A DNA stretch of 62,110 nucleotides from Planctomycetota bacterium (GTDB taxonomy: Bacteria > Planctomycetota > UBA8742 > UBA2392): positions 1 through 62,110 of the forward strand of contig QEVF01000024.1 in the NCBI GenBank assembly GCA_003576915.1. The letters are read 5' to 3'. Under the pieces are notes generated by a model. That model was given only the letters and a program-made list of their open reading frames with translations, ran no database searches and was not told where the DNA came from. Positions 8,972 through 19,200 of this stretch are shown piece by piece. Each line of letters opens with the position of its first letter. Position 1 is the stretch's first letter. Made by a program: the position numbers and the translations under genes.

Positions 8972-10705
8972 GTGGACGACGCGACGACAACCTGGTGCAT
9001 CGCTCAACAGCTCTCGTCGGAGGTAAGGGAGCTGGCGTCGGCGCTGCGCGTACCGCCTCTGGTGGCACGGGTGCTGATCAACCGCGGCCTGCGCGATGAA
9101 GGCGCAGCCGGGCGCTACCTGCGGCCCCTGCCGGGCCACCTGGAGTCGGCCTTTGCCTTCCGCCAGATGGATCGCGCGGTCAACCGGATTCTTGGCGCAC
9201 TCCAGCGCAACGAAAAAATCCTGGTCCAGGGTGACTATGATGTGGACGGCTCGGCGAGCGCGGCGCTGCTGCTCAATCTGTTCCGCATGCTGGGAGCCCA
9301 GGCCGAGGCCAGCATTCCGGTCCGCGCTGTCGATGGCTACGGTCTCAACGAGCGGGTGGTGCGGGAGGCAGCCCAGAAGGGCGTGAAGCTGCTGATCACC
9401 TGCGACAACGGCACGACGGCCGTGCGCGAGGTGGGCCTGGCACGGGAACTAGGCATCGACACGATTATCACCGACCACCACACGGTACCCCCCGAGTTGC
9501 CGCCGGCCTATGCATTGCTCAACCCCCACGTGGCCGGGGAAACCGTGACTTTCCGCGATCTGTGCGGCGCCGGTGTGGCATTCAAGCTGGCCCTGGGGCT
9601 TCTGGAGCGCGCAGGCGGCGGCCGCATCGACGGCGCGGCGCGCGAGTTCCTGCATAGCGCTCAGAGCCTGGTGGCCCTGGCGGCCATCGCCGATGTCGTG
9701 CCCCTGCGCGGCGAGAACCGCGTTTTTGCGCGGTTTGGACTGGGCCTGATGCCCGACAGCTCCAACCCCGGCATCCGCGCCCTGATGGAGGTCGCATCAC
9801 TCACCCGCGTGCCCACGGGCACTGACGTCGGCTTCAAGCTTGCGCCGCGGCTCAACGCCGGTGGGCGCATGGGAAGGGAAACGCTGGCCCTGGAGATCTT
9901 GACTGCGCCCAGCTACGGCGAAGCCATGAAACTGGTGCAGGAGTGCGATGTGCTCAACCGCAAGCGCCAGCAACTGGACCGCGAGCTGACGCGGCTCGCC
10001 TCGGAGATCGTGCGCTCCGACAGCAGCTATGAACGGGAGCGGGTGCTGGTTCTGGGCCACGAGGACTTCCAGCCCGGCGTGGTGGGCATCGTCGCTGCGC
10101 GCCTGACGGAAACCTTTCACAAGCCGGCCGTGCTGGTGGCGTTCAACGGAGACAGCGGCCGGGGCTCGGGGCGAAGCGTGCCGGGCTTCCACCTGTACAA
10201 CGCGCTCAACGAGTGCGCGCACCTGATGAAGCGATTCGGGGGTCACGAGCAGGCGGCGGGCCTGGAAATCACCCGCGAGAATCTGGGCGTGCTGCGTCGC
10301 GCCGTGAACGAAGTAGCCGACAAGCACGTGCTCAGCGCGGACTACGCCTCGCCCACCCTGGACCTGGATGCTGAAGTGTCGCTTTCCGAGCTGACGCTGG
10401 AGGCTGTCGATACCCTGGCCCTGCTCGAACCCTTCGGCGAAGGAAACCCCGAGCCCCAGTTTTGCGCGCGCAACGTGGAGGTGGTGGCGGCGCCCAAAGT
10501 GGTCGGGCGCGGCTCCGGTCACCTGTCTCTGCTGCTGCGGCAGGGCAGCGGGCCGGCGCTGCGGGCGATCGGCTTCGGACTGGGGTCACTGGTCGAACGA
10601 ATCCAGCGGGGTGACCGTCTGAGAATTGCGTTTTCGCCCATCGTCAACGACTTCCGCGGTGCCCGCGACGTCGAAGTTTCTCTCAAGGCCATCCGCCCCG
10701 AATAG
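8972..10705 (+). CDS. recJ: Single-stranded-DNA-specific exonuclease RecJ
   Basis: 577-residue DHH-family 5'-3' single-strand DNA exonuclease used in recombination, mismatch and base-excision repair. Visible motifs in order: DYDVDG at about residue 89, CDNGTT at about 150 (motif III variant), the DHH triad in TDHH at about 170 with P-x3-AL-NPH downstream, and the DHHA1 domain with GRGSGRSVPGFHL and FGGHEQAAG at about 400-430. A C-terminal OB-fold-like region follows. The GTG start at 8972 is preceded by a GGTGAG-like ribosome site. Length matches bacterial RecJ (about 570). The lipoprotein gene downstream starts 64 bp after the stop and could be co-transcribed. Confidence 0.95.
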   Translation: MDDATTTWCIAQQLSSEVRELASALRVPPLVARVLINRGLRDEGAAGRYLRPLPGHLESAFAFRQMDRAVNRILGALQRNEKILVQGDYDVDGSASAALLLNLFRMLGAQAEASIPVRAVDGYGLNERVVREAAQKGVKLLITCDNGTTAVREVGLARELGIDTIITDHHTVPPELPPAYALLNPHVAGETVTFRDLCGAGVAFKLALGLLERAGGGRIDGAAREFLHSAQSLVALAAIADVVPLRGENRVFARFGLGLMPDSSNPGIRALMEVASLTRVPTGTDVGFKLAPRLNAGGRMGRETLALEILTAPSYGEAMKLVQECDVLNRKRQQLDRELTRLASEIVRSDSSYERERVLVLGHEDFQPGVVGIVAARLTETFHKPAVLVAFNGDSGRGSGRSVPGFHLYNALNECAHLMKRFGGHEQAAGLEITRENLGVLRRAVNEVADKHVLSADYASPTLDLDAEVSLSELTLEAVDTLALLEPFGEGNPEPQFCARNVEVVAAPKVVGRGSGHLSLLLRQGSGPALRAIGFGLGSLVERIQRGDRLRIAFSPIVNDFRGARDVEVSLKAIRPE

Positions 10706-10769
10706 TGACGCCGGGCCGCTGCAGGCCTACAATCGACAGACTGGGCTGTGCCTCGATTGTGAAGACAAC

Positions 10770-13586
10770 ATGAATCGACTTCGCCTGTTGGCCGCATTCG
10801 CGGCGCTGGTGGTTTGCGTTTTCCATGCGGGGTGCACACCTGCCAGGCAGACGCCGACGCCCGATGGGCCGGCCGTCGAGGAGCCGGTGCAGAAGGGCCT
10901 TGAGGCCCTTGCCCAGGCCGAGTTGGAGCGACGCCTTGAGGCCGTTCCTGCCCGCTATCGCGCCCAGGCGCTTCGAAACCTTCGCAGCTATTACGCCTAC
11001 CCCGAAGTAAGAAGCTGGCTGCTGGAAAGGCCCGAGCCTCAACGGCGCGACGAATTGCTGGCCGTGGCGTTCTTATTCGCCTACCTGCCGCCCGTCGATT
11101 ACGGCGCGCTGACCTTTGATCTGCTGCGCGAGCACGTAGATTGTGCGCTCAAGGTCCGGCGCGAAGCGGCCTGGCGCGGGCAACTATCCGACGAACTGTT
11201 CTACCACTACATTCTGCCGCACCGTGTCACCCAGGAGCCCTGCCAGGCCTGGCGCAAACTGATGCACGATGAACTCTGGCCGCGCGTAAAGGACCTGCCT
11301 ATGCAGGAAGCCGCACTGGAGGCCAACCGTTACGCGCGCGAGTATGCCACATTCCAGAGCACCAACGGGCGCGACCAGGGCCCCCTGACCACGATGCTGC
11401 GCGGGGCAGGACGTTGCGAAGAGGAGATGATCCTCTACATCTGCGCGGCTCGCAGCGTGGGCATTCCGGCGCGGCCCTGCAGCACCCCCTACTGGACCTT
11501 TACGGACAACAACCATGCCTGGTGTGAGGCCTTTGCCGACGGCCGCTGGTGGTTCCTGGGCGGTTGCGAGCCCGAGCTGGAACTTGATCGAGGCTGGTTC
11601 GCGGGCCCCGCTTCGCGCGCGGGTCTGGTGGTCAGCACGGCGTACGGTGACGTGGCCGACAGCCCCGAGCCGGTGCTGGCGCGCCGCGCCGGCGTCACGC
11701 TGATCAACAGCACACCCGTCTATGGCGATACCTGCGCAGTGCAGGCGCTGTGCGACGCCGAAATCAAGGGCGACGTCTATGTTCACATCTTCAATTTTGG
11801 ATCCCTGCGGGTGATCGCGCGATTCGCCCCGGGAGCCTCCATCGTGCTGGGGCGGGGCGACTACATACTCACGGCCAGGACATCTCAGGGCGCCGTGGCC
11901 GCCCTGGCCCGCACTTTTGACGATCAGTCGGCCTCGTCTGATGTGCTGTCCGAAGTTCAGGTCCAGCTCACCTCCCGTGGCTGGGATCAGTACGTCCTCG
12001 GCCGACCTTCGCAGGACGCCGGCGAGAGCCCCCAAGTCGAAGGGCATCATTGGCTGCGCTTTCCCCAGGGTCCTCGCAGGTCCACGGGGCGCAAGGTTGC
12101 AGCCTCGTCTACGCAACTCAGCCAGGATCACAAGCAGATGCTGGCCCGGGCCAGCCAGGAGCGCCTGCGCGCACGCGACCAGTGGCGGCGGGAGCGCGCC
12201 CGGATTACGCCCGAGTCGGAACGCCTGCTCGACACACTCGAAGGCGACTACAGGGCGCGCGCGCGCGAGCAGCTTGCGCGCTGCGGCGCCAATGCCCCGG
12301 AAATTCTGGCCGCCCTTGCCGCGCTCGATGCCACCGAGCGCCCCTACGTCATCGACGTGCTCGAACTGGGTGACGACAAGGACTGTTTTGAGTGGACCGC
12401 CGAGAGTCTGGCGGCGCACGTTCGACGTCACCGGCCGTCGCCCGGCGTCAACCTGGAGAGCTGGCGCCCGTGGGTGCTCGCTCCCCGCGTGCGCCACGAA
12501 AGCTCCAGCGAGCGCGGCATCCGCGCGGCCTTTTCTCCCCCGCCACGTCTGGCCGGCAGGCCCCTGGCAGAGGCTCTCGGCGTGACCGTCGCACAGGGGC
12601 TTGCCCGCGCCGAGCGCGGCTACTTTGGCAGCCCCGCCAACGCCGTGGAAAGCGAGCGAGCCGGTCGGGCCACGGTTGAAGACGCGGCCGTGTGCCTGGT
12701 GCAGGTCTACCGCGGTGCCGGGCTGGAGGCACGCCTGGCTATGGGCGGGCAATGGGCTGAGGTTCGCATTGATGGTCAGTGGCTGCCTGCCTATCCCTTC
12801 GAGCCGGAGAACTTCGGCAAAGTGAAGGCCGAGGCCGCGGCGGTCTACGCCAGACCCGGGCGGTTGCAGATCCGTTTTCGCCGTGATGGCGGGGAATTCC
12901 CGGATGCCGAGCCCTGGCGCGACTTCATGCTGTGCCGCGTCGAACGGGGCTTCGTTGAGCCCCAGGAATCGCTGGAATGGAGGGCTGGCGCCTGTGATGT
13001 GGCGCCGGGCAACTACGTGCTGTTCACGGGCGCCCGGTCGGGCCGGGGCGACGTTTGCTTCCGTGCCGCGGCTGTGACGGTGCGCAGCGGAGAAACGACG
13101 GCGGTGACCGCCGACTGCACGCTGGTGCGGGAGGAATTGGACGCCGTCGAGCTGGCCTCGAGAAAGATGACGGCCTGGCCGCAGGCGAAGGTCAGCGCTC
13201 CTGACGGCAAGCTTCTGTCACTTCAGGAGCTGGTGGGTGAAAGGCCGACTCTGGTGCTGCTGCTGAGCACTCACGACGAGCCGGCCCGGCGCCTGTTGTC
13301 TTTGCTGGGGCCCCTCCAGGAGGAATTCAGGCAGCGGGGAGTGGCTCTGGCGGCGATCTATCTCGGGCGTGAGGGCCGCGATGAGTGGGATCAGCGGGCG
13401 GCCGAGGCCGGCATCAGCATCACGCTCCATGACGACGCCGAGAAGGCCCTGGCCGCCGAACTCGACATACGTACCCAGCCGGCGATGCTGCTGCTGACAC
13501 CCAAGGGCGAGACGCTGCTCTGGCATGAGGGATTCACGCTGCACGCGCCCCAGTTGGTCAAGGGCGCGCTGAAGTGGCTACGCTGA
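10770..13586 (+). CDS. Transglutaminase-like lipoprotein with redoxin tail
   Basis: 938-residue predicted envelope protein. The start at 10770 gives a signal peptide (MNRLRLLAAFAALVVCVF) ending at HAGC, a weak lipobox, so lipid attachment is probable but not certain. A transglutaminase-like domain lies at about residues 205-290, with the nucleophile-type Cys in GAGRCEEE (about 216), His in NNHAWCEAF (about 249) and the family string FLGGCEPE. A second, degenerate version at about 628-690 (GRATVEDAAVCLVQ, then GGQWAEVRIDGQWLPAYP) has lost both the Cys and the His. The last 130 residues look like a thioredoxin/redoxin fold (LLSLQELVGERPTLVLLLS; TQPAMLLLTPKGE) but without a CXXC motif. It probably binds or processes envelope peptides; the substrate is unknown. 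It overlaps convergent dtd by 9 bp. Confidence 0.75.
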   Translation: MNRLRLLAAFAALVVCVFHAGCTPARQTPTPDGPAVEEPVQKGLEALAQAELERRLEAVPARYRAQALRNLRSYYAYPEVRSWLLERPEPQRRDELLAVAFLFAYLPPVDYGALTFDLLREHVDCALKVRREAAWRGQLSDELFYHYILPHRVTQEPCQAWRKLMHDELWPRVKDLPMQEAALEANRYAREYATFQSTNGRDQGPLTTMLRGAGRCEEEMILYICAARSVGIPARPCSTPYWTFTDNNHAWCEAFADGRWWFLGGCEPELELDRGWFAGPASRAGLVVSTAYGDVADSPEPVLARRAGVTLINSTPVYGDTCAVQALCDAEIKGDVYVHIFNFGSLRVIARFAPGASIVLGRGDYILTARTSQGAVAALARTFDDQSASSDVLSEVQVQLTSRGWDQYVLGRPSQDAGESPQVEGHHWLRFPQGPRRSTGRKVAASSTQLSQDHKQMLARASQERLRARDQWRRERARITPESERLLDTLEGDYRARAREQLARCGANAPEILAALAALDATERPYVIDVLELGDDKDCFEWTAESLAAHVRRHRPSPGVNLESWRPWVLAPRVRHESSSERGIRAAFSPPPRLAGRPLAEALGVTVAQGLARAERGYFGSPANAVESERAGRATVEDAAVCLVQVYRGAGLEARLAMGGQWAEVRIDGQWLPAYPFEPENFGKVKAEAAAVYARPGRLQIRFRRDGGEFPDAEPWRDFMLCRVERGFVEPQESLEWRAGACDVAPGNYVLFTGARSGRGDVCFRAAAVTVRSGETTAVTADCTLVREELDAVELASRKMTAWPQAKVSAPDGKLLSLQELVGERPTLVLLLSTHDEPARRLLSLLGPLQEEFRQRGVALAAIYLGREGRDEWDQRAAEAGISITLHDDAEKALAAELDIRTQPAMLLLTPKGETLLWHEGFTLHAPQLVKGALKWLR

Positions 13587-14033
13587 GTCGGGCACAGCCT
13601 CCAGCCAGAGCGTTACGGGCCCGTCGTTGACGAGTTCAACCTGCATGTCCGCGCCAAAGCGCCCCGTAGCAATGGGCCTTCCCAGTTTGTCCGCAAGCAG
13701 AGACACGAATTTTTCGAAGAGCGGCATGGCCGCGTCGGGTCGGGCCGCCTCAGTAAATCCCGGGCGGTTGCCGCTTGAGGCGTCGCCGTAGAGTGTGAAC
13801 TGGCTGACCGCGAGAATCTCACCCCCGAGGTCATGCACGCTGCGGTTCATCCTGCCGGCATCGTCAGCGAAGATGCGCAGGTTGACGCATCGCGATGCCA
13901 GGCGCTCAAGGATGGCCGCGGTGTCGCGGCGGCCTACACCCACCAGCAGGAGAAGCCCCGGCCCGATGTCGGCAACCCTTTGACCCTCGACTGTGACGGC
14001 CGCCCGCGACACTCTTTGAACCAGAACACGCAT
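13578..14033 (-). CDS. dtd: D-aminoacyl-tRNA deacylase
   Basis: 151-residue cytosolic enzyme that removes D-amino acids (and glycine) mischarged on tRNA. The family signatures are clear: MRVLVQRVSRAAVTV at the start, SQFTLYGDASSGNRPGF at about residues 77-93, and the Gly-Pro motif in NDGPVT near the C-terminus. Length is the usual 145-150. Its last codons overlap the end of the convergent lipoprotein gene by 9 bp. It is divergent from the exported protein gene at 14153, with about 120 bp between them. Confidence 0.95.
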   Translation of the reverse strand: MRVLVQRVSRAAVTVEGQRVADIGPGLLLLVGVGRRDTAAILERLASRCVNLRIFADDAGRMNRSVHDLGGEILAVSQFTLYGDASSGNRPGFTEAARPDAAMPLFEKFVSLLADKLGRPIATGRFGADMQVELVNDGPVTLWLEAVPDSA

Positions 14034-14152
14034 GGCGCCAGAGTGCCTTGCGTGGCCCGTGGGGCAAGGCGTGATTTTTACCCGTCACGGGGCCTTGCGG
14101 CGTGGTAGGCTTAAACTCCAACCCCGATGTTGCCCCTTGGGGAATTCCCATC

Positions 14153-16027
14153 ATGAAGGTCTTCCGAATTGCGGCCCTGGCGTGGGCGGCCGCGGCAGGT
14201 CTGTTTCTGTTTTCCCTCAATTACCAGGCGCAGGAAGGCGAGGCAGCGGCACCCGAGGCGCCGGGCGACGCACAGGCCGCCATCATCGAGCGCAGTTATG
14301 ACGTGCGCGGGCTGTCCCGGACCGAACTGGAAGTTCAGCCCGCCAATGGCGGAATCGGCGATGTGCTGGCCCCGGACCATCTCTTTGGCAACCTTGTGAC
14401 CGACCATGAGCTGGACGCCTGGACCCTGCGGGACTCGGGTGACGAGGCCCGCTGCTGGGACTCGAACGGTGATGTGCTCCATTCACTGATCGATTTCTGC
14501 AACATCAACGGCGATGCCTATGAAGTTGTGTCTCGCGAACGGGGAAACCCGGTGCAGGTCGTGGTGCGCACCACTGAAGAAGTCCACAAGCGCCTGGCCT
14601 GGGGCCTTGAGGCCCTGCGCGAAGTGGCGCGGGCACGTGTATCGCTTCAGGTGTACCGACTGCCCGCAGGCAGCGAAGCCGGCAGTGGCGTCCTGACGGC
14701 CGCCCAGGCCGCTGCAGCGGCAAAGACCGCGCGGCTGGTGGGCACCCTGCGCGGGGGGCTCGCCGAGCGCATGGTGCTGCAGCGCGTGCAGCACCAGAGC
14801 TATCTGGCCGACTACCAGATGTCGGTGGCGACGGGCAGCGCGGTGGCACAGTCCGACGTACGCAACCTGCGCACGGGCGAGGAAATTGTCGCGGGCGCCA
14901 TTGTGCTGCCGGACGGCAAGCTCTGGATCCAGGGGTGGCACGCGTCCATGCGTCTGGCCGAAATGCAGCAGTTTGAAACCAACTGCGGCCGCGTTGAACT
15001 GCCCCGCGTCTCCTACAGCTACACACCCTTGGCCTCGGTGCTGCCGCGCGCCTGCGGCACGGTGCTGGATGCCGGGCCGGGGAACCGCTTTCTCGTCATT
15101 GCAGACTGTGATGCCGCCATCAGCGGACGCACCCTGAAATCCAACACCGGAACCACGCTCAGCCTCATGAACGTTACCGGCTGCCTGCGCGGCATGGCCC
15201 CGGTGACGGCCTGGCTCATGACGCCCAACCGTATGGAGGTCATGGGAGACGGAATTTCCTTTGACCAGGTGTTTGTGGAGCAGCCCATTGACGGCCCCTA
15301 CAACGACGCGGCCGCATTCATGAAAGAGTACCTCGAAGGCAGGCCGGGCTCCGACTGGTTCCAGTTCCAGGTGGTAGGTCCGTTCCTGGGCATCCGCGGA
15401 TTCGCCCCCGTGGACAACGAGGAACTGATGAAGGAGTTCAATATTCAGGCGGCGCTCGTAGCCAGGGATCTGGAGAAGGCCCTGTCCGAGCCGGCCCAGA
15501 TCACCATACGCGTTCGCGCCTGGGTGGTTTCGCCTGACGAAGGGCTGCCCGCAGGCGTCGTGGACGGGGCTCCCTCCGAGCGTGACATGGCGGCCATGGC
15601 GGCCCTGCGTCTGCCCGTTCTGGACCGCACGACCACGGCACTGGGCGGCCAGCGCATGGACTTCCTCGACCTGGGCATGGCAGCCCACGTGCGTGACTAC
15701 CAGACCATGGTGGCGCAACAGGCGGCGGGTATGGACCCCGTCATCGGTACGCTGGTGACGGGCAAGCAGGTTCGCTGGAATGCCCGTTCCCTTGAACAGG
15801 GCCTGGTGCGATTTGAACTGCGCGCGGCCCTGACCGTGGGCGACGACAAGTTCGAGAACATCCCCTGGGGCGAAGAGCGCAAGTGGTCCGTGCAGCGCTC
15901 AAGGAGTGACCTCTCGCAGCTTGAGCTCATTACGGAACTGGCCGTGGGCGGCCGCAGCGCCACAGTCTCGCCCGGGGCCGGGGCCGAAGGCTCGTTGATC
16001 GTGCTGGTCGCCGAGCGCGTGAAGTAA
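14153..16027 (+). CDS. Exported protein of unknown function
   Basis: 624 residues. I do not recognise the family. The start at 14153 gives a signal peptide (MKVFRIAALAWAAAAGLFLF, then SLNYQAQ). The mature part has no transmembrane segment, no Cys-rich region and no clear repeat. Several segments have a periplasmic-assembly flavour (LGIRGFAPVDNEELMKEFN; AERVK at the end), and helical and beta segments seem mixed. It is divergent from dtd and followed by a strong hairpin, so it is probably transcribed alone. It does not resemble the nearby kinase or lipoprotein. Confidence 0.6.
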   Translation: MKVFRIAALAWAAAAGLFLFSLNYQAQEGEAAAPEAPGDAQAAIIERSYDVRGLSRTELEVQPANGGIGDVLAPDHLFGNLVTDHELDAWTLRDSGDEARCWDSNGDVLHSLIDFCNINGDAYEVVSRERGNPVQVVVRTTEEVHKRLAWGLEALREVARARVSLQVYRLPAGSEAGSGVLTAAQAAAAAKTARLVGTLRGGLAERMVLQRVQHQSYLADYQMSVATGSAVAQSDVRNLRTGEEIVAGAIVLPDGKLWIQGWHASMRLAEMQQFETNCGRVELPRVSYSYTPLASVLPRACGTVLDAGPGNRFLVIADCDAAISGRTLKSNTGTTLSLMNVTGCLRGMAPVTAWLMTPNRMEVMGDGISFDQVFVEQPIDGPYNDAAAFMKEYLEGRPGSDWFQFQVVGPFLGIRGFAPVDNEELMKEFNIQAALVARDLEKALSEPAQITIRVRAWVVSPDEGLPAGVVDGAPSERDMAAMAALRLPVLDRTTTALGGQRMDFLDLGMAAHVRDYQTMVAQQAAGMDPVIGTLVTGKQVRWNARSLEQGLVRFELRAALTVGDDKFENIPWGEERKWSVQRSRSDLSQLELITELAVGGRSATVSPGAGAEGSLIVLVAERVK

Positions 16028-16056
16028 ACACAAGCTTGGGCCGGGTGTGTCCATCG

Positions 16057-16085
16057 GGGGGCGCGGACCTTGGGTTCGCGCCCCC
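16057..16085. terminator. Strong hairpin after exported-protein gene
   Basis: Perfect 9-bp outer stem GGGGGCGCG / CGCGCCCCC. The interior (GACC / GGTT, loop TTG) can continue pairing to give a 13-bp hairpin with one G-T pair. It lies 30 bp after the stop at 16027 and about 175 bp before the kinase gene. No T-tract follows, so it may act as a barrier or a Rho-assisted terminator. Confidence 0.55.
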
Positions 16086-16261
16086 GCTTACCGGGGCGGC
16101 CCCGCGGCTGAAGCCTTGCGCGCCGGCTTGTCGCTGAGAAGGCGGCATCGGGACGCTGTATTACTCCGTCGGGCCACGGTGAATCCGGCCCGGCCTCCAT
16201 TTCAAGCGGACTGCCGGGCGCAAGCGACGGCACGCAGCGAAATGTTAGACTCCCGCGGCCC

Positions 16262-19200
16262 ATGTTTGATGCCCAGGCCCTGAGCGCGGAGTTGCCCCGC
16301 CTGCCCTTGCCGCTGGCGCAGACGCTGCGTCGCGCACTCAACGCCAAGTCGCCGCAGGAAGCCCACACTGCGGCCTATTACTTCTTCGAATCGGCACTCA
16401 AGCTTTCGACGGCGGCACAGGTCGGCGTTTACGTGCAACTGGGCGCAGGCGACGCGGCCCTCAACGAGCTGCTGGAAAGCCTGACGCGGGCCTCGACGGG
16501 TCACTGGCTGGCGATGCTGCGTGAACTTTCGGCGCACCACGCCAAGCGGAGCGACAAATCGCTGGTGCCGCTTTCCGATGTCAACGAGCGCTTGACACGG
16601 AAAGAGCCGCGCCCGGCCGCGCGCGCGTTCCTGGATTTCGCGGCAAAGCTTGCCGAGAAGCCGGACGGCCGCAAAAGCCTTTCCGTGCTCGACTTCTTTG
16701 ACACGGTCGTGAGCTACCGCAACCAGGAATTGGGGCACGGCGCGCAACGCTCGCGGGAGTTTTACGCACAGGCCGCACCACTGGTACTCAACGCAACCAT
16801 TGAGGCGCTCAACGCGCTGCGTCCCATGGGCGATCTGCAGCTTGCCGTGACACGCGAAGTGCTCGACCCCCGGGGCAACGTTGCGCGCATTTATCAGCGC
16901 CTCTCGGGCGATGGCGTGCAGGCGCCGGTCACGGGTGTGGCCCTGAACGAGCGCGACCAGCAGATTCCCGCAGGCCGCGTGGTGCTTGCGGGCGGCGCGG
17001 TGCGCGTGCTGCTGCACCCGCTGGTGGTCTATGAGGTGGACGAGCTTGAACGCGAGCGCGTGGGCTTTCTCAATCTGGTTTCCAGCAAGCGTGTGGCGGC
17101 CAAGGGCGACGCACAGAGCACGATCAGCGTCAGGCGTGTGGAGTATCTCGATTACGACTCCGGCGCGCGCATTGCCGGCCAGGATGCCGTGGAGGGCCTG
17201 GCCCAACTGCTCACGCGCCTGCGCGGCAAGCCGGTTTCCGCCGAAGCCGTCGAGCAACTGGCCGCCGGCGCGGAAACCCAGGTCATTGCACGCGTCGAGG
17301 CCGGGCCCGGCACGGGCCAGTGGATCGGCGACTTTGAGATTCTCGAAGAACTCGGCCGCGGCGGTATGGGCCTCGTTTACAAGGCGCGGCAAGGCTCGCT
17401 GGGCCGCGTCGTCGCGCTGAAGGTATTGCCGCCGGGCCTGGCGGGTGACCCCGTGGCCGTGGCGCGCTTCAAGCGCGAGGTGGCGGCGCTGGGGCGCTGT
17501 GACCATGCCAACGTGGTCAAGGTGCTCACGGCGGGGCAGGACGGCGACCGTTACTTCTACGCGATGGAATACGTTGAAGGCTGCGATCTCGCGGGCGTAT
17601 TCGGCGTCATGACGCAGTGGGTCACGCAGTCGGGCGGGCGTTTCAAGGAAGGCCATTTGCTCGCCGCCGTATCCACCCACCTCAAGGCGCGCAAGGACAA
17701 GAGCAGCTCGTCGGGCGGCAGCGGAATCGACGCCCTGCCGCAGGCGCCTCAAGCTGCGCCGTTCATGCCCCAGCTCGAAGCGGGCAACGACTACTACCGG
17801 CGCATCGCCCAGGTCATGGCCGATGCCGCGCGCGGCGTGGCCCACCTGCACGAACACGGCATCGTGCACCGCGACCTCAAGCCGGGCAACATCATGCTCA
17901 CGCAGGACGGCAAGCGCGCCATCGTGATGGATCTTGGCCTGGCACAGATGCAGGGCGGGGGCGCGAGTCTCACGCAAAGCAACGTGAAGATCGTGGGCAC
18001 GCTGCGTTACATGCCGCCGGAGCAGCTGCAGCGCCACCTGCTAGAGGTCACGCCGCTGGCCGATATCTACGCTCTGGGTGCCACGCTTTATGAGCTTGCC
18101 TGCCTCGCGCCGATCTTCGATGGCGATTCCGAGGCGCGGCTGATCCAGCAGGTATTGCAGGAGCAGCCCAGGGCGCCGCGCCGGGTCAACCCCGCCCTGC
18201 CGGAGGACCTGGCGACGATCATCGGCGTGGCCACGGCGAAAACGCCGGCGGAGCGATACGCCAGCGCGGAGAAGCTGGCACAGGACCTTGAGGCCTTTTC
18301 GCGCGGCGAGCCAATCTCGGTGCGGCCACCGGGGGCGCTGCACTACTTGAAGCTCTTCTATCGCCGCAACAGGGCCTTTGCGCAGACTGCGGCGGCGGCG
18401 TTCGTGATGCTGTTGGCGCTCAGTGCATGGTTTGTGGTCAACCTCAATGCGCGCCGCGCCGAGGCAGAGAGTGCGCGCGACGACGCCGAGCAGCAGCGCA
18501 GAAACGCGGAAACCCAGGCCGAACTTGCGCGCAGGAACGCCGAACTCGCGCGCGAGCAGGAAGGCAAGGCGCGTGAAGGCGAAAGCCGCGCCCGGGAAGC
18601 GGAAAGCCACGCCAGAGGCGAGGCCGCCCGCGCCACAAGAGCCGAACTGGTCACGCGACAGCGCCTGGCGGAGTCCCGTGTGCTTCAGGCCGATGCCCTG
18701 TTTTCAAGCGGGCGGCGTGTCGAGGCCAAGAAGCTCTATGCACAGGCCGGCGACGAATTGAGACAATTGGGCACATCGAGCTTCAACGCCGACCTGGGTT
18801 GGACGCTTGCCGAGGATCGGGCGCCCGACCCTCTGGTGGTCATGCGCGGCAGCCCCTACGGCAATGTCACGTCGGCCGCGATTTCGCGCGACGGCCGGAT
18901 TTGCGCGCTGGCCAGTAACACGGAAATCGCCCTCTGGGACGTCAGCCGCTGGTGCGAACTTCGCCGCCTTTCGGGGACGCCGAGGCTGATCACCTGCGTT
19001 GCCTTTTCCCCCGATGGCCAGTGGCTGGCCAGCGGCGGCGGCGACAAGTGTGTTGCCCTCTGGCGTGTCTCGGACGGCGCCTTGCTGCACCGGCTGTCGG
19101 GCCATCAGGAAGAAGTCAGCGCCCTGGCCTTCAGCCCTGACGGCAAATACCTCGCCAGCGGCGACATGGCCGACGACCCCGAGAAAGCCGCCGGCAGCAT

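Noticed and set aside
11184..12752. A 522-residue minus-strand frame opposite the transglutaminase-like gene
   Set aside because: Antisense of a well-supported gene; no ribosome site or recognisable motif.
13579..13586. The 9-bp overlap of convergent lipoprotein and dtd genes as a frameshift sign
   Set aside because: Both C-termini are complete and family-like, so the overlap is ordinary gene packing.
16202..18037. A 611-residue minus-strand frame opposite the kinase
   Set aside because: It mirrors the kinase coding frame and has His/Arg/Ala-rich sequence typical of antisense translation.
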